From: Candidatus Fusicatenibacter intestinigallinarum | Lineage (GTDB): Bacteria > Bacillota > Clostridia > Lachnospirales > Lachnospiraceae | DNA length: 64,000 nt | NCBI GenBank assembly: GCA_019119555.1 | Contig: DWWU01000013.1 | Coordinates: 1-64,000, forward strand | Reading direction: 5' to 3' | In this document: piece by piece, positions 43,553 through 53,005 of the stretch | How positions within the stretch are numbered: the stretch's first letter is position 1 | How the letters are laid out: each line of letters opens with the position of its first letter | Notes under the pieces: generated by a model | The model's database searches: none | What the model saw: only the letters and a program-made list of their open reading frames with translations | What the model was told of the DNA's origin: nothing | Position numbers and translations under genes: made by a program

Positions 43553-43582
43553 TGTAACCGTCCGTCCAGTGGAACAGTTCCG
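43553..43582. repeat. Dispersed palindromic repeat, degenerate
   Basis: GTAACCGTCCGTCCAGTGGA then ACAGTTCC. It lies in the padR leader between the candidate operator and the start codon. Confidence 0.6.
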
Positions 43583-43606
43583 GTATCTGCGAAATTAACG
43601 TTATTC

Positions 43607-43639
43607 TGTATAATATTATATATCATATAATATTATACA
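43607..43639. promoter_or_regulatory. Perfect 15-bp-arm inverted repeat, candidate PadR operator
   Basis: TGTATAATATTATAT (43607-43621) and ATATAATATTATACA (43625-43639) are perfectly complementary around ATC. The ends fit the TGTA/TACA half-sites many PadR repressors use, and the AT-rich core contains TATAAT on both strands, so bound repressor would cover the promoter. Confidence 0.7.
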
Positions 43640-43716
43640 TGTCAATCTATACTTTTCCCCGCTGGCCGGTACGGCAGGTCCATTCCCTGCAACGCTCCAT
43701 TCCGTAAGAGGATTGC

Positions 43717-43850
43717 GTAACCGTTCAGCCAGCGGAACGGTTTTACGGCATCCGGCCATTGAAAATCGCTTCGCGATGGGCCGGATGCCCGCAGGCTCTG
43801 CGTTTTCCTACGGTCTGTGCAGTGAATGCACAGACCTGGCTGAACTGTAA
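43717..43850. repeat. Full composite palindromic repeat (reference copy)
   Basis: In order: the core hairpin GTAACCGTTCAGCC/GCGGAACGGTT; a long stem GGCATCCGGCC/GGCCGGATGCC (43747-43757 and 43779-43789); GGTCTGTGCA/TGCACAGACC (43812-43821 and 43827-43836); and the half-site CTGGCTGAACTGTAAG. The copy at 11877-12007 has the same order on the opposite strand. Confidence 0.88.
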
Positions 43851-43867
43851 GAGGATTACCGCATAAC

Positions 43868-43908
43868 AGAAGTGCGTGCATGACATCAGATATCATGCAC
43901 GCACTTCT
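43868..43908. terminator. 16-bp perfect hairpin downstream of the lipoprotein gene
   Basis: AGAAGTGCGTGCATGA (43868-43883) pairs with TCATGCACGCACTTCT (43893-43908). It sits 80 bp after the lipoprotein stop on the minus strand. There is no U-run on that strand, so terminator function is tentative. Confidence 0.5.
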
Positions 43909-43989
43909 TTCAAAAATCATACAGAATCATGTGTAATGCTGCATTTTCATACGGCACTTCCGCCCCGCCGGATAACAGACCAGTCAGCT

Positions 43990-45072
43990 TCACGAGTCAA
44001 AACGAACCAGATCAATGGTTACCGCGTCTGCCATCTGGCTCAGCTGCAGCGCTGTGTTCGGAGTGGTTCCGCTCTCCCAGCGGTAAGCCGTCCGCTGCGC
44101 CTCTTCATTGTTGATCTCCGTATACTCCTCTCCATACTGTGCTGTCAGTTCCTGAAGCAGCTGGCCGAATGCAGCCGCTGCGTCATCCGTCTCGATTTCA
44201 AAAGTCAGCTGCGCAAGACCGTCCGCGTGATACTCTGCCTGCACCCGCGCCGGGTATCCCAGAATAACCGTCAGATCCCTGGACGGGTATACGGTCAGCG
44301 TCTCGTTGCTGCTGACCGGGATATCATAAAACCGGATCCCCAGCGTCCCGGGAAGCGTCTCTTCGTCCATCCCCCAGGCTGCTCCGTCCGCCTGATACTC
44401 GCCGGCTTCGTTTCGCAGATCCTCCACGGTGATCTCCGTGGGATAAATATTGACCGTATCCAGTCCTTTGCCCATCGTGATCGTCAGCTCATCCGCCGAA
44501 GCCGAGAGGGTGAGGCTGGTATCTCCCTGTTCCCAGACGCTGATCGCCGCGGGAGCGTCCGCCTCCGACTCTCTCACAGGAGCGCCGCAGAGCGCTTCCA
44601 GCGACGAGCTCACCGCTGTGATGACTGTGTCCGGATCATCCATATGTTCCATCTGAAACGTCAGGGCATTCACCTGTTCCTGATAAACCTCCGCCTGTAC
44701 CCGCGCCTCGTATCCGAACACCTCCGAATATCCCACGGACAGGTACGCAAAGCTGTCCGTGCCTGACAGAACCGGAAGCGTATCAAAGGTTACGCCCAGC
44801 GCCCCGGCCATCTGATCCAGGGAGCATCCCCACTCTGCCTGCGAAAATTCAAATCCCCGGTCCTCTGAATAAATCTCATTTTCTTCCATTGCGTTCTGTA
44901 CCAGTGCAGAAAGATCAATTTCTTCTCCATTTCCGCTTTCTCCCTGCACAGCACTTCCGCTCTCCGCCGCCAGGCTCTCTTCCTTCACCGAGTCCGCCTG
45001 GTTCTGACATCCGGAAGTCAGGCAGATCAGACCGGCAAGAATGCCTGACAGAACTATTTTTTTCACTTTCAT
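43990..45072 (-). CDS. Lipoprotein with two copies of an unrecognised domain
   Basis: A 360-aa secreted lipoprotein. The signal peptide ends in the lipobox LTSGC (Cys about residue 22), followed by a Ser/Glu-rich linker. I do not recognise the family. Two units align with each other: about residues 78-200 (AEWGCSLDQMAGALGVTF, FGYEARVQAEVY, ALTFQMEHMDD) and about 235-355 (AAWGMDEETLPGTLGIRF, LGYPARVQAEYH, QLTFEIETDDA). Each ends in a short beta-rich segment (SLTLSASADELTI, ALQLSQMADAVTI). The protein seems to have arisen by internal duplication. It stands alone between repeat-rich gaps, so context gives no function. Confidence 0.8.
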   Translation of the reverse strand: MKVKKIVLSGILAGLICLTSGCQNQADSVKEESLAAESGSAVQGESGNGEEIDLSALVQNAMEENEIYSEDRGFEFSQAEWGCSLDQMAGALGVTFDTLPVLSGTDSFAYLSVGYSEVFGYEARVQAEVYQEQVNALTFQMEHMDDPDTVITAVSSSLEALCGAPVRESEADAPAAISVWEQGDTSLTLSASADELTITMGKGLDTVNIYPTEITVEDLRNEAGEYQADGAAWGMDEETLPGTLGIRFYDIPVSSNETLTVYPSRDLTVILGYPARVQAEYHADGLAQLTFEIETDDAAAAFGQLLQELTAQYGEEYTEINNEEAQRTAYRWESGTTPNTALQLSQMADAVTIDLVRFDS

Positions 45073-45133
45073 ACGACACCATCCTTTCTGCCAATCGCGG
45101 CCTTTGCTGCATTATTTTCAATGACCGGATGCA

Positions 45134-45161
45134 GTAACCGTTCCGCTGGCTGAACGGTTAC
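45134..45161. repeat. Dispersed palindromic repeat
   Basis: GTAACCGTTCCGC and GCTGAACGGTTAC around TG, preceded by TCAATGACCGGATGC from the composite form. The rest of the 330-bp gap (45073-45402) is AT-rich, with the addA terminator at its end. Confidence 0.75.
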
Positions 45162-45346
45162 CGAATTTCTTTTCTCACGAACTGTTTAGCATTCTGCTTC
45201 TTGTATTTTTATGATATCACACTGCATATTCCGCGTCCAGCATTATCTGTTAATTAAATAATATTTTTTATATTTTTCGAAATATATGCTTTTTATCTTT
45301 TATTTTCTGTTATTATCACCAGAAAACTTTGCCGGGATTATCACGC

Positions 45347-45403
45347 AAAAAACCGGAGGAAGTGTTTCAGGCTCTTACTCTCTGAAACACTTCCCCCGGT
45401 TTT
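45347..45403 (-). terminator. Terminator of the addBA operon
   Basis: On the minus strand AAAACCGG-GGGAAGTGTTTCAG pairs with CTGAAACACTTC-TCCGGTTTT, followed by a T-run. It begins at the addA stop codon. Confidence 0.88.
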
Positions 45404-48400
45404 CATCCGCACTCCAGCGCCTTCCCCAGGAAAAACGAATACAGATACATTTTCTTTACCCGTTTTCCCGTCAGCCGCTCCAGAGCCTCACGGTAGTACA
45501 GCAGTTGCTTCCGGTAGCGTTCCACCAGAATCCGGCCGTCTCTGCCCGGCACCCGGTCCGTCTTGTAATCCACGATGACCAGTCCGTCCGCCTCCTCAAA
45601 ATATGCGTCGATCATTCCCTGTACCAGGATTTTCTCCTGCTCCGGGCAGTCTTCCCGGATCCGGGAGGCCGGAACCTCCATCACAAACGGCTGTTCCGTG
45701 TAAAGCCTGCCGTTCTGGTAGGCTCTTTTCATCCGCTGGCCGAGCATCCCATTCGCAAACCATACCAGATCACGCACCCGGACCGCGTCCGCCTCCTCCC
45801 GGCTCATTTTGTTTTCTTCCAGCAGCGACGCAAGCTGCCTCTGTACCAGTTCTTCCGATTCCGCTTTTGTAAAATCCAGACATTCCAGAATCTTGTGATA
45901 GGCAGTTCCGCGGGCCGCTCCCTGCAGAGTCTTCTCTTCCCTCTGCATAAACGCAGGAACGATAGGCACAAACTCCTCTTCCTGCTCCGCTTCCTCCATC
46001 GGCATTGTGCTTCCGTCCGCTTCCGGCTCGTACATCCGCACGCCGGCTTCCTCTTCTTCCTCTCCGGCCCGCTTCAGCTCGCTGACCGTCATCTTCGCCG
46101 GCAGCTCCGTCACCTTCTCAAATGGATAGCGGAACGAAAAGTTCTCCTCAAAAACCTTTGCCACATCCTCATCGTAAACCTTTTCCGGATCCAGATGCAG
46201 CAGTTCCTCTTTCTTCACCTGCAGATTCATCTGATGCAGCAGCTCTTCCTCTACCATGCTCTGCGGCTGCTCACAGCGAATCACTACCGGAGGATTCCAG
46301 GGATTTCCGGCCGGATCGCCGGTTCTGCCGCTCTGCGCCTTTTTCAGACAGATCTCCGGAACTCCCAGCCCATACGTTTCATACAGGGGAACCATACACC
46401 CGCTCCCCGCCAGGGCCGGCAGCACCCAGTCCAGATAGCTGGTCGCTGACGACAGCGCAGGATACGGCAGCGTCCGCTCTGAAGCGTCCGCCAGAGACAC
46501 ACATTTCTGCGCCAGCCGCTCCAGCCTGTCCACCGCTCCGGTGAGAATCAGTTTCTCTTTCGCACGGGTCAGCGCCACATAGAGTACCCGCATCTCCTCC
46601 GCCAGGTTTTCCATCGCCAATGCTTTCCGCAGCACCTGTTTCTGTACGGACGCCGACTTTTCCCGGCGCTCCGGGCGGATCACATCCGCGCCGATGCCAA
46701 GCCTTGCATGGAGTACCAGCGCCGCACGGCTGTCCGACTGATTGAATTTCTTTCCTGTTCCCGCCACAAAGACGATGGGAAATTCCAGTCCTTTACTCTT
46801 GTGAATACTCATGATCCGCACGGTGTCCGCCGTTTCTCCCTGAAGGTTCACCTCCCCGAAATCCACCTCATATTTCTGAAGCTGCTGAATATAACGGATA
46901 AAATGGAACAGACCCCGGTAACTGGTCGATTCAAAATCCACCGCTTTTTCAATCAGCATCTGCAGATTTGCCTTTCTCTGCTCCCCGCCCGGAAGAGCCG
47001 CCGCATATCCGCTGTACCCGGTCCGCTCCAGGATTTCCGTAAGCAGTTCATGGATCGGCGTATACGGAACCTTCTGCCGCATTTCCTCCAGCAGCTCCAG
47101 GAATGCCTGGAGCTTTCCGCGAAGCGTTTCGTCCTTTCCATTCTCCGCATACGCCGCGCACACTTCATAGATCCTGTCGTCTTTTCCCATGCACTTGAGA
47201 TCGGCCAGTTCCTTTGCGCTGCAGCCGACGATCGGTGAACGGAGCACTGCGGTAAACGGAATCTCCTGCATGGGATTGTCACAGATCTGGAGATAATTCA
47301 GAACCGTCACAACTTCCCGGGCGGAAAAGTATCCCGTCCTGGAAGTACAGTAAGCCGGGATTCCCGACGCCTGCAGCACCCGCTGGAAAATCTCCGCCCA
47401 CCCGCTGACCGTGCGCAGCAGAATCACAATATCCCGGTAAGACGCCGGGCGGTATGTGCCGCTCTCCTTATCCAGAACCTTCTCATGTCCCACCAGCTCG
47501 CGGATGCGGGCGGCTATCATATGACACTCCGCCTCGATCATCGTCTCGCGGCTGTGATCATCCTCCAGCTCCGGCGCCTGCCGGTCCAGCAGAAGAATCT
47601 CCGTATCATAGACGTCACCGGCAGCGTCGCCGCCTCCCGCAGGCGCTTTCGTGAGCCCGGACTCCGGATCTGCTTTTCCCGGCTGCGTCCCTGTGTTCTG
47701 CCGCTGCTCCTCTACGTTTTTCTCCGTCTGCTGATCCGGAAATACCGCGCCCGGATAGAGGCTTGCCGCATCGTCGTACACAATGCCTCCCAGCTCCTCG
47801 CACATCACCCGCCGGAAAATATAGTTGGCCGTGGCCAGCACCTGCGCCCGGCTCCGGAAATTCTTATGCAGATCAATTCTCCTGCAGTGCCCTTCCCGTC
47901 CGGAAACCTTTCCCGGCTTCCCGCCGTCTCCTGCGGCTGCCGCTGTGTTTTCCGATGCAGTTGTATTTCCCGCTGCCGTTCCTGCCGCGGCGGACGCACT
48001 TTCCGTCATGGATTCCGAAGCGTCCTCTCTCTGATATGTCCGGTACTTCTCAAGGAACAGCTCCGGCCGTGCCAGACGGAAACCGTAGATACTCTGCTTG
48101 ATGTCCCCGACCATGAACCGGTTCCAGACGCCGTCCTCTTCGCCGGAAACCGCCGACAGCAACGCCTCCTGAATAAAATTGCTGTCCTGATACTCATCAA
48201 TCATGATCTCCCGGTACTGACCGGCCAGTTCCTTTGCGGCCTCCGTGCGGACCAGCCGTCCGTCCTCTTTTCTCAGCAGAATGTTCAGGGCAAAATGTTC
48301 CAGATCCGAATAATCCAGAAGATTCTTTCTGCGCTTCTTCTCCGCAAACAGCTCTGCGAACCGCAGCGTCAGGCGGATCAGCTCTTTCACCGATCCCCGG

Positions 48401-49392
48401 CTGACGGACAGATCCTCCAGGATTTCTTTCTCCGTTCTGGAAAAATACTGTTCCTGCAGACCTTTCAGCAGCTTTTTCGTCTCCTCACGCTTTGCTTTCA
48501 CCGTTTCCTTCAGCGTCTCGTCCACATCCGGAGCCTTTTTTCTCGACAGCGCCGGAAAAGCCAGCGAGTCAAAAGCCTCCTTCAGCGTCTCATAGGTTGT
48601 GCAGTTCTGCAGCTCCAGGGTCTGGGCAAGATCTGCCTGGAGCATCGGCTCATACTGTTCCGGCGCTCCCGGGCAGGACAGCACCGCAAGGGTCTCTTCC
48701 TGCATTCTGCGGATACTCTCCAGATTTTTCTCCGCCTCACGCATCAGATACTGCATCCACGGAGACGCTTCCAGCTCGTCCCGGGAGGAAATCTCATAGG
48801 CCTCCCGGCACCGGGCAAGCCATTCCTCCGGCCACGGATCGCTGGACGCGAAATCATACAGATTCAGAATCAGATCCTCGATCCCTTCGTCTGTCTTCCC
48901 CGCCGCATAACATTCGATAAAATTTTCGAATTCCGGCGTCCGTTCCGTATATCCCTCTTCCAGAACCTCCTTTGCCACATCCGAACGGAGCAGCCGGATT
49001 TCCCCGTCCTCCGCCATCCGGTATGCCGGGTCCAGATCGATCATCTGGAAGTAATTCTGAATCACATAGGAGCAGAAACCGTGAATGGTACTGATCTGCG
49101 CATGATGGAGAAGCGTCTGCTGACGCTGCAGATGATCGTTGTCCGGATCCTCCCCCACAGCTTTCTGAAGCGCCTGTCCGATTCTCTCCCGCATCTCCCC
49201 GGCCGCCGCCCGGGTAAAGGTTACGATCAGCAGCTCGTCCACATCGATCGGGTGGTCGGGATCCGTCACCAGGGAAAGAATCCGCTCCACCAGAACCGCC
49301 GTCTTTCCGGAACCGGCCGCCGCGCTCACCAGGAGATTCTTTCCTCTCAGACGAATCACCTGCTCCTGTTCTCTGGTCCATTTCACTCCCAT
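45403..49392 (-). CDS. addA: AddA: helicase/nuclease subunit of the AddAB recombination complex
   Basis: A 1329-aa UvrD-like helicase with a C-terminal RecB-type nuclease; with AddB it resects double-strand breaks for RecA loading. Walker A is SAAAGSGKTAVL (residues 23-34), the DEYQDSN motif lies near residue 405, HKNFRSRAQ near 505 and MSIHKSKGLEFPIVF near 855. The nuclease core is VIVDYKTDR near residue 1290. A low-complexity Ala/Thr/Glu insert (about residues 455-490, AAAGTAAGNTTASENTAAAAG) precedes the FRSR motif. It overlaps the end of addB by 10 bp. Confidence 0.96.
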   Translation of the reverse strand: MGVKWTREQEQVIRLRGKNLLVSAAAGSGKTAVLVERILSLVTDPDHPIDVDELLIVTFTRAAAGEMRERIGQALQKAVGEDPDNDHLQRQQTLLHHAQISTIHGFCSYVIQNYFQMIDLDPAYRMAEDGEIRLLRSDVAKEVLEEGYTERTPEFENFIECYAAGKTDEGIEDLILNLYDFASSDPWPEEWLARCREAYEISSRDELEASPWMQYLMREAEKNLESIRRMQEETLAVLSCPGAPEQYEPMLQADLAQTLELQNCTTYETLKEAFDSLAFPALSRKKAPDVDETLKETVKAKREETKKLLKGLQEQYFSRTEKEILEDLSVSRGSVKELIRLTLRFAELFAEKKRRKNLLDYSDLEHFALNILLRKEDGRLVRTEAAKELAGQYREIMIDEYQDSNFIQEALLSAVSGEEDGVWNRFMVGDIKQSIYGFRLARPELFLEKYRTYQREDASESMTESASAAAGTAAGNTTASENTAAAAGDGGKPGKVSGREGHCRRIDLHKNFRSRAQVLATANYIFRRVMCEELGGIVYDDAASLYPGAVFPDQQTEKNVEEQRQNTGTQPGKADPESGLTKAPAGGGDAAGDVYDTEILLLDRQAPELEDDHSRETMIEAECHMIAARIRELVGHEKVLDKESGTYRPASYRDIVILLRTVSGWAEIFQRVLQASGIPAYCTSRTGYFSAREVVTVLNYLQICDNPMQEIPFTAVLRSPIVGCSAKELADLKCMGKDDRIYEVCAAYAENGKDETLRGKLQAFLELLEEMRQKVPYTPIHELLTEILERTGYSGYAAALPGGEQRKANLQMLIEKAVDFESTSYRGLFHFIRYIQQLQKYEVDFGEVNLQGETADTVRIMSIHKSKGLEFPIVFVAGTGKKFNQSDSRAALVLHARLGIGADVIRPERREKSASVQKQVLRKALAMENLAEEMRVLYVALTRAKEKLILTGAVDRLERLAQKCVSLADASERTLPYPALSSATSYLDWVLPALAGSGCMVPLYETYGLGVPEICLKKAQSGRTGDPAGNPWNPPVVIRCEQPQSMVEEELLHQMNLQVKKEELLHLDPEKVYDEDVAKVFEENFSFRYPFEKVTELPAKMTVSELKRAGEEEEEAGVRMYEPEADGSTMPMEEAEQEEEFVPIVPAFMQREEKTLQGAARGTAYHKILECLDFTKAESEELVQRQLASLLEENKMSREEADAVRVRDLVWFANGMLGQRMKRAYQNGRLYTEQPFVMEVPASRIREDCPEQEKILVQGMIDAYFEEADGLVIVDYKTDRVPGRDGRILVERYRKQLLYYREALERLTGKRVKKMYLYSFFLGKALECG

Positions 49393-52300
49393 GTCTCAAC
49401 ATCCTCCTGCATTGCCCTGAGCAATTCAAAATCATCCAGCGTCTTCAGTTTCCGGTACCGGAAGCCCGGCAGACGCTGATCGAACCCGCAGATTCCGCCG
49501 TACGGACAGAACGTGCAGGCGTTCCGTGTTCCCAGCTGATAGGGCGCCGCCTCCGCGTTTCCGTCCAGAATTCCCCGTCCGATCTCCCGGATTTTCAGCT
49601 CCGCATATTTCCGGATCACAGAAAATTCCTCCCTGGTCACCACCCTGGAATAACTGCTGAAGCTTCCGTCTTTCTTGTATCCCACCGGTACGACGTCTGA
49701 CGACGCGCCCGCACCGATTGTATGGTCCAGAAGCGCCACCACCTCCGGGTCAGCGTTCACCAGTCCGTCCATCTTCAGCGCCGCCAGCAGTCTCCGGTTC
49801 CACGCCTCGTCCGTCTCCCCGTCCTTTTTCTCCAGCATCGGATCTCCGATGTGATAGTAAAAAATTCCGGCGGGCTCCACCTCTTTGCCGGGATGTTTCT
49901 TTTCCTCCAGTTCCAGCGCCGCATCCATATAAACCACCAGCTGCAGCTGGAGCCCGTAGTACAGCGCCACCAGATCCAGAGAAGTGTTTCCCGACTTATA
50001 ATCTATGATCTTCACATACACCGTATCGTCTTTCTCACACACATCCATCCGGTCGATCCGCCCCCGCAGACGCAGCTTCTCCTCGTCGGACAATGTGATA
50101 TTGATTGCGTCCAGGGAATCCTCCATCGCAAAGGAAACCTCAAAGGCTCCCGGCGTGAAGCTTCCCTTTTTCAGCTGCTCCTGCAGCGCCCAGACCGTTC
50201 TTCGCAGAATCCTCTTTACCCGGAGAATCATATACCGGTTCCGGCTGCTGCTCTGAAGAATCGTGTTCCCGTAATCCCCGATGACAGCCTCCACGCTCTC
50301 ATCAATCAGGCGGTTCCTCTCCTCCTCATCCAGGCTCTTCCAGTCCAGTCCTTCCTTTTCCAGCAGCCTGGAAAACTGTTCCAGCGCCTCATGCATCACG
50401 CTTCCCATATCGTTCGCCTTAAACTCATACTGCACCCGCTCCTGCAGCCGGAGTCCATACTCCATGAAATGGGCAAAGGCACAGGCCGCATACTTCTCCA
50501 GACGGGTCGCGCTGTTTGTCAGCACCTGTCCATACAGAGCGTGGGCCGCGGTTCTTCCGATCACATCCTTCGGATTCTGGAAAAAGGCGGCCTCCACATA
50601 ATCGTCCGCCGGAATTCCCGCCTCCGGATGGTTTTTGTACCACCGGTACAATTCCAGAAATTCCGGAGCCGCCTGGCCATTGACCGCCTGATGAAGTCCT
50701 TCCAGAAAGACGGGCAGAGCGTCCAGAGGCGTTTCCGGACCCGCCGTCGTGTCGCCGGCATCCCGGACTTCCAGTCCGGGGAACATCTTCCGGAAGCTTC
50801 CGATCAGATAAGACGGCATCAGGCTCTCCCCCTTCGCGTTGGTCCGGCAGTAGGAAAGAAACAGTTTCTCCGACGGTTTGGTCAGATTCAGATAGAGATA
50901 AAACCGCTGCATATACATCTCTTCCCGTGATGTAGGCGAAAGCTCCGCCTGGTTCCGCTTCAGTTCCTCCCGATCCGACTCCGAGAGAATCCCTCCCGAT
51001 CCGGTATGCCGCGGAATCAGACCTTCGTTGACGCCGACAAAAAACAGCACCCTGATATTCTTCAGTCTGGTTCTCTCATTGTCCCCGATCAGCACCTGGT
51101 CCGCCGACGGCGGAATCACCGCCACCTGGGCTTCCTGAAACCCTGCTTCCAGAATTTCCTGGTAATCCGAAAGGGAGATCGTCTCATCTCCCAGGACCTC
51201 CACCAGTTTGTCCAGCAGTTCCATGACAATCCCGTAGATCTGGGCATATTCCCGGGCCATCGCCGCTTCCCCGCGCTCCTGGAACATCTTCTTCTGCCGC
51301 TCCAGCTTTCTCTGGCACTCATTTTCCACAATAAACGTGTAGAGCGTTTTTGTCTTAAAGAGAACCGAGGTTCTCCGCTGTTTCATTTCCTCCGCAAACG
51401 CCTCCACTTCCCCGAGAAAGCGGCTCCGCAGTTCATTGATATGCAGCAGCGCTTCCGGCTTCATGCCGCGGTAGCACCGGGTCCAGGTTTCCCGGTACCT
51501 CTGAAATCCACGGATTCCCAGAGCGATCACATAATTTTCCAGTTCGTCGGTCTCCTGCCGGGAAAGGCCTCCCATGCCGCACCGGAGGTAACGAAACACC
51601 GACTCGCAGGAAAAATCCTGAACAATCAGATCCAGCGCTGCCCGGAGGAATTCCACAAAGGGATTCATCAGCACCGTATGTTTCTCGTCGATAAAGCACG
51701 GAATCCCCGCCTCCCGGAAGATCTGCCGGGCGTATCCGGCGTAAGAAGAAAGATCCCCGGAAAGCACCGCGATGTCACGGTAACGATATCCGTCCACACG
51801 GATCAGCTCATGAATTTTTGCCGTCACCGCCCGCAGCTCCTCCTGAGGATTCACCCTCACACGGACCGACAGTTCTCCTTCCGGATCTCCGCTCCACTGA
51901 TTCCGGTTATAACGATACAGATTCTGCTCCAGAAAATCCAGAGCGCTTCCTTTCTGAAACCGGCTGTGTTCTCCCCGCTTCGTCCAGACCTCCGGAAGAA
52001 CCTCACAGTGTACTTCATGGGCGCGGTCCAGAAGCTGCCGCACCATCTTCCTGCTGGCGAAAAACAGATTCTGGGGGCCGGCGCTTCCCACCGGATTTTC
52101 CCGCTCATCGATCGTCACCGTCACCAGAAGCTTCGGACAGAGCGTCATCAGTTCTTTCAGCACCTTCAGCTGGATCGGCGTAAATCCCACAAAACCGTCA
52201 AAAAGAATTTCACTGGTCCGGATCTTCTCCGACTGCTCCAACCTGACGGCCAGAATCTCGAGAACCCCTTCCGGCGTCACGTAGCTGTCCCGCAGATATT

Positions 52301-52802
52301 CCTCGAACGCCTGGTAAATACAGCGGATATCCTGCAGTTTCAGCGCCAGCAGCGGTTTTGTCTTTGCCCGTTCTCCCCAGAGCTCCAGATCCTCTCCCGT
52401 CACCTGATACTGCATCAGCTCCGAAACCAGCGATTTCATCTTTGTCACGGCTCCATGCCTCTTCAGATTCTGGCCCAGCACCTTCAGATTCTTCTCCTGC
52501 TCCTGGGCGATTCGCTGGATCACCAGAGTTTTTCCCGTCTCCGACAGCAGAGGACGAAGTTCTCCCCCGGTCTCCTCAAAAATCCGGTAGGCAAGACGCT
52601 GAAAACTCAGAACATCAATATTCAGAATGCCTCCGTCCGGATGCATGGAAGCAATCGTTTTCTGCGTCTGCATCGTAAACTGTTCCGGCACCACCACCAG
52701 AAATCTCCGTTCCGGATGGCGCATGGCCTTTTCTATCATGTAGCGGAACCCATACTCCGATTTTCCCGAGCCGGAATTCCCGAAAATAAACTGTAATGAC
52801 AT
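49383..52802 (-). CDS. addB: AddB: nuclease subunit of the AddAB recombination complex
   Basis: A 1139-aa partner of AddA. It starts MSLQFIFGNSGSGKSEYGF, with an intact P-loop. The C-terminal RecB-like nuclease shows VKIIDYKSGNTSLDL, and a Cys of KYAACAFAHF together with CTFCPYGGIC provides four Cys for an iron-sulfur cluster, as known for AddB. I take ATG 52802 as the start (AAAGGG upstream); the longer frame has no ribosome binding site. The gene order addB-addA is usual for Firmicutes. Confidence 0.95.
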   Translation of the reverse strand: MSLQFIFGNSGSGKSEYGFRYMIEKAMRHPERRFLVVVPEQFTMQTQKTIASMHPDGGILNIDVLSFQRLAYRIFEETGGELRPLLSETGKTLVIQRIAQEQEKNLKVLGQNLKRHGAVTKMKSLVSELMQYQVTGEDLELWGERAKTKPLLALKLQDIRCIYQAFEEYLRDSYVTPEGVLEILAVRLEQSEKIRTSEILFDGFVGFTPIQLKVLKELMTLCPKLLVTVTIDERENPVGSAGPQNLFFASRKMVRQLLDRAHEVHCEVLPEVWTKRGEHSRFQKGSALDFLEQNLYRYNRNQWSGDPEGELSVRVRVNPQEELRAVTAKIHELIRVDGYRYRDIAVLSGDLSSYAGYARQIFREAGIPCFIDEKHTVLMNPFVEFLRAALDLIVQDFSCESVFRYLRCGMGGLSRQETDELENYVIALGIRGFQRYRETWTRCYRGMKPEALLHINELRSRFLGEVEAFAEEMKQRRTSVLFKTKTLYTFIVENECQRKLERQKKMFQERGEAAMAREYAQIYGIVMELLDKLVEVLGDETISLSDYQEILEAGFQEAQVAVIPPSADQVLIGDNERTRLKNIRVLFFVGVNEGLIPRHTGSGGILSESDREELKRNQAELSPTSREEMYMQRFYLYLNLTKPSEKLFLSYCRTNAKGESLMPSYLIGSFRKMFPGLEVRDAGDTTAGPETPLDALPVFLEGLHQAVNGQAAPEFLELYRWYKNHPEAGIPADDYVEAAFFQNPKDVIGRTAAHALYGQVLTNSATRLEKYAACAFAHFMEYGLRLQERVQYEFKANDMGSVMHEALEQFSRLLEKEGLDWKSLDEEERNRLIDESVEAVIGDYGNTILQSSSRNRYMILRVKRILRRTVWALQEQLKKGSFTPGAFEVSFAMEDSLDAINITLSDEEKLRLRGRIDRMDVCEKDDTVYVKIIDYKSGNTSLDLVALYYGLQLQLVVYMDAALELEEKKHPGKEVEPAGIFYYHIGDPMLEKKDGETDEAWNRRLLAALKMDGLVNADPEVVALLDHTIGAGASSDVVPVGYKKDGSFSSYSRVVTREEFSVIRKYAELKIREIGRGILDGNAEAAPYQLGTRNACTFCPYGGICGFDQRLPGFRYRKLKTLDDFELLRAMQEDVETWE

Positions 52803-53005
52803 TTCTGCGCCCTTTCTTCTGTCAGAATTTTCTTTTCTCAATGAAAGTCATATATTTTCTTCAGTCTCTCCAGCATCTCATAAACAACAGGACAGACTTC
52901 TGCAAAATCCAGGATGCTGTACAGACTCCCCAAGCGGTCCGGCTGATCTGTATGCGGATAGTTCCTGCAGCTTTCCGGGCGATTCTCTCCCGGAAGGCAG
53001 CTGCC

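Noticed and set aside
47485-49479. Long plus-strand frame opposite addA, with similar ones opposite addB (51006-52796) and the helicase (31987-33717)
   Set aside because: These are shadows of strongly supported genes; the translations are rich in Arg, Pro, His and Leu without domain motifs.
52803-53005. An open stretch of about 66 codons in frame with padR after its stop (ending in YEMLERLKKIYDFH)
   Set aside because: It could be a lost C-terminal extension, but PadR is already full length and a frame of this size is not rare at this GC content.
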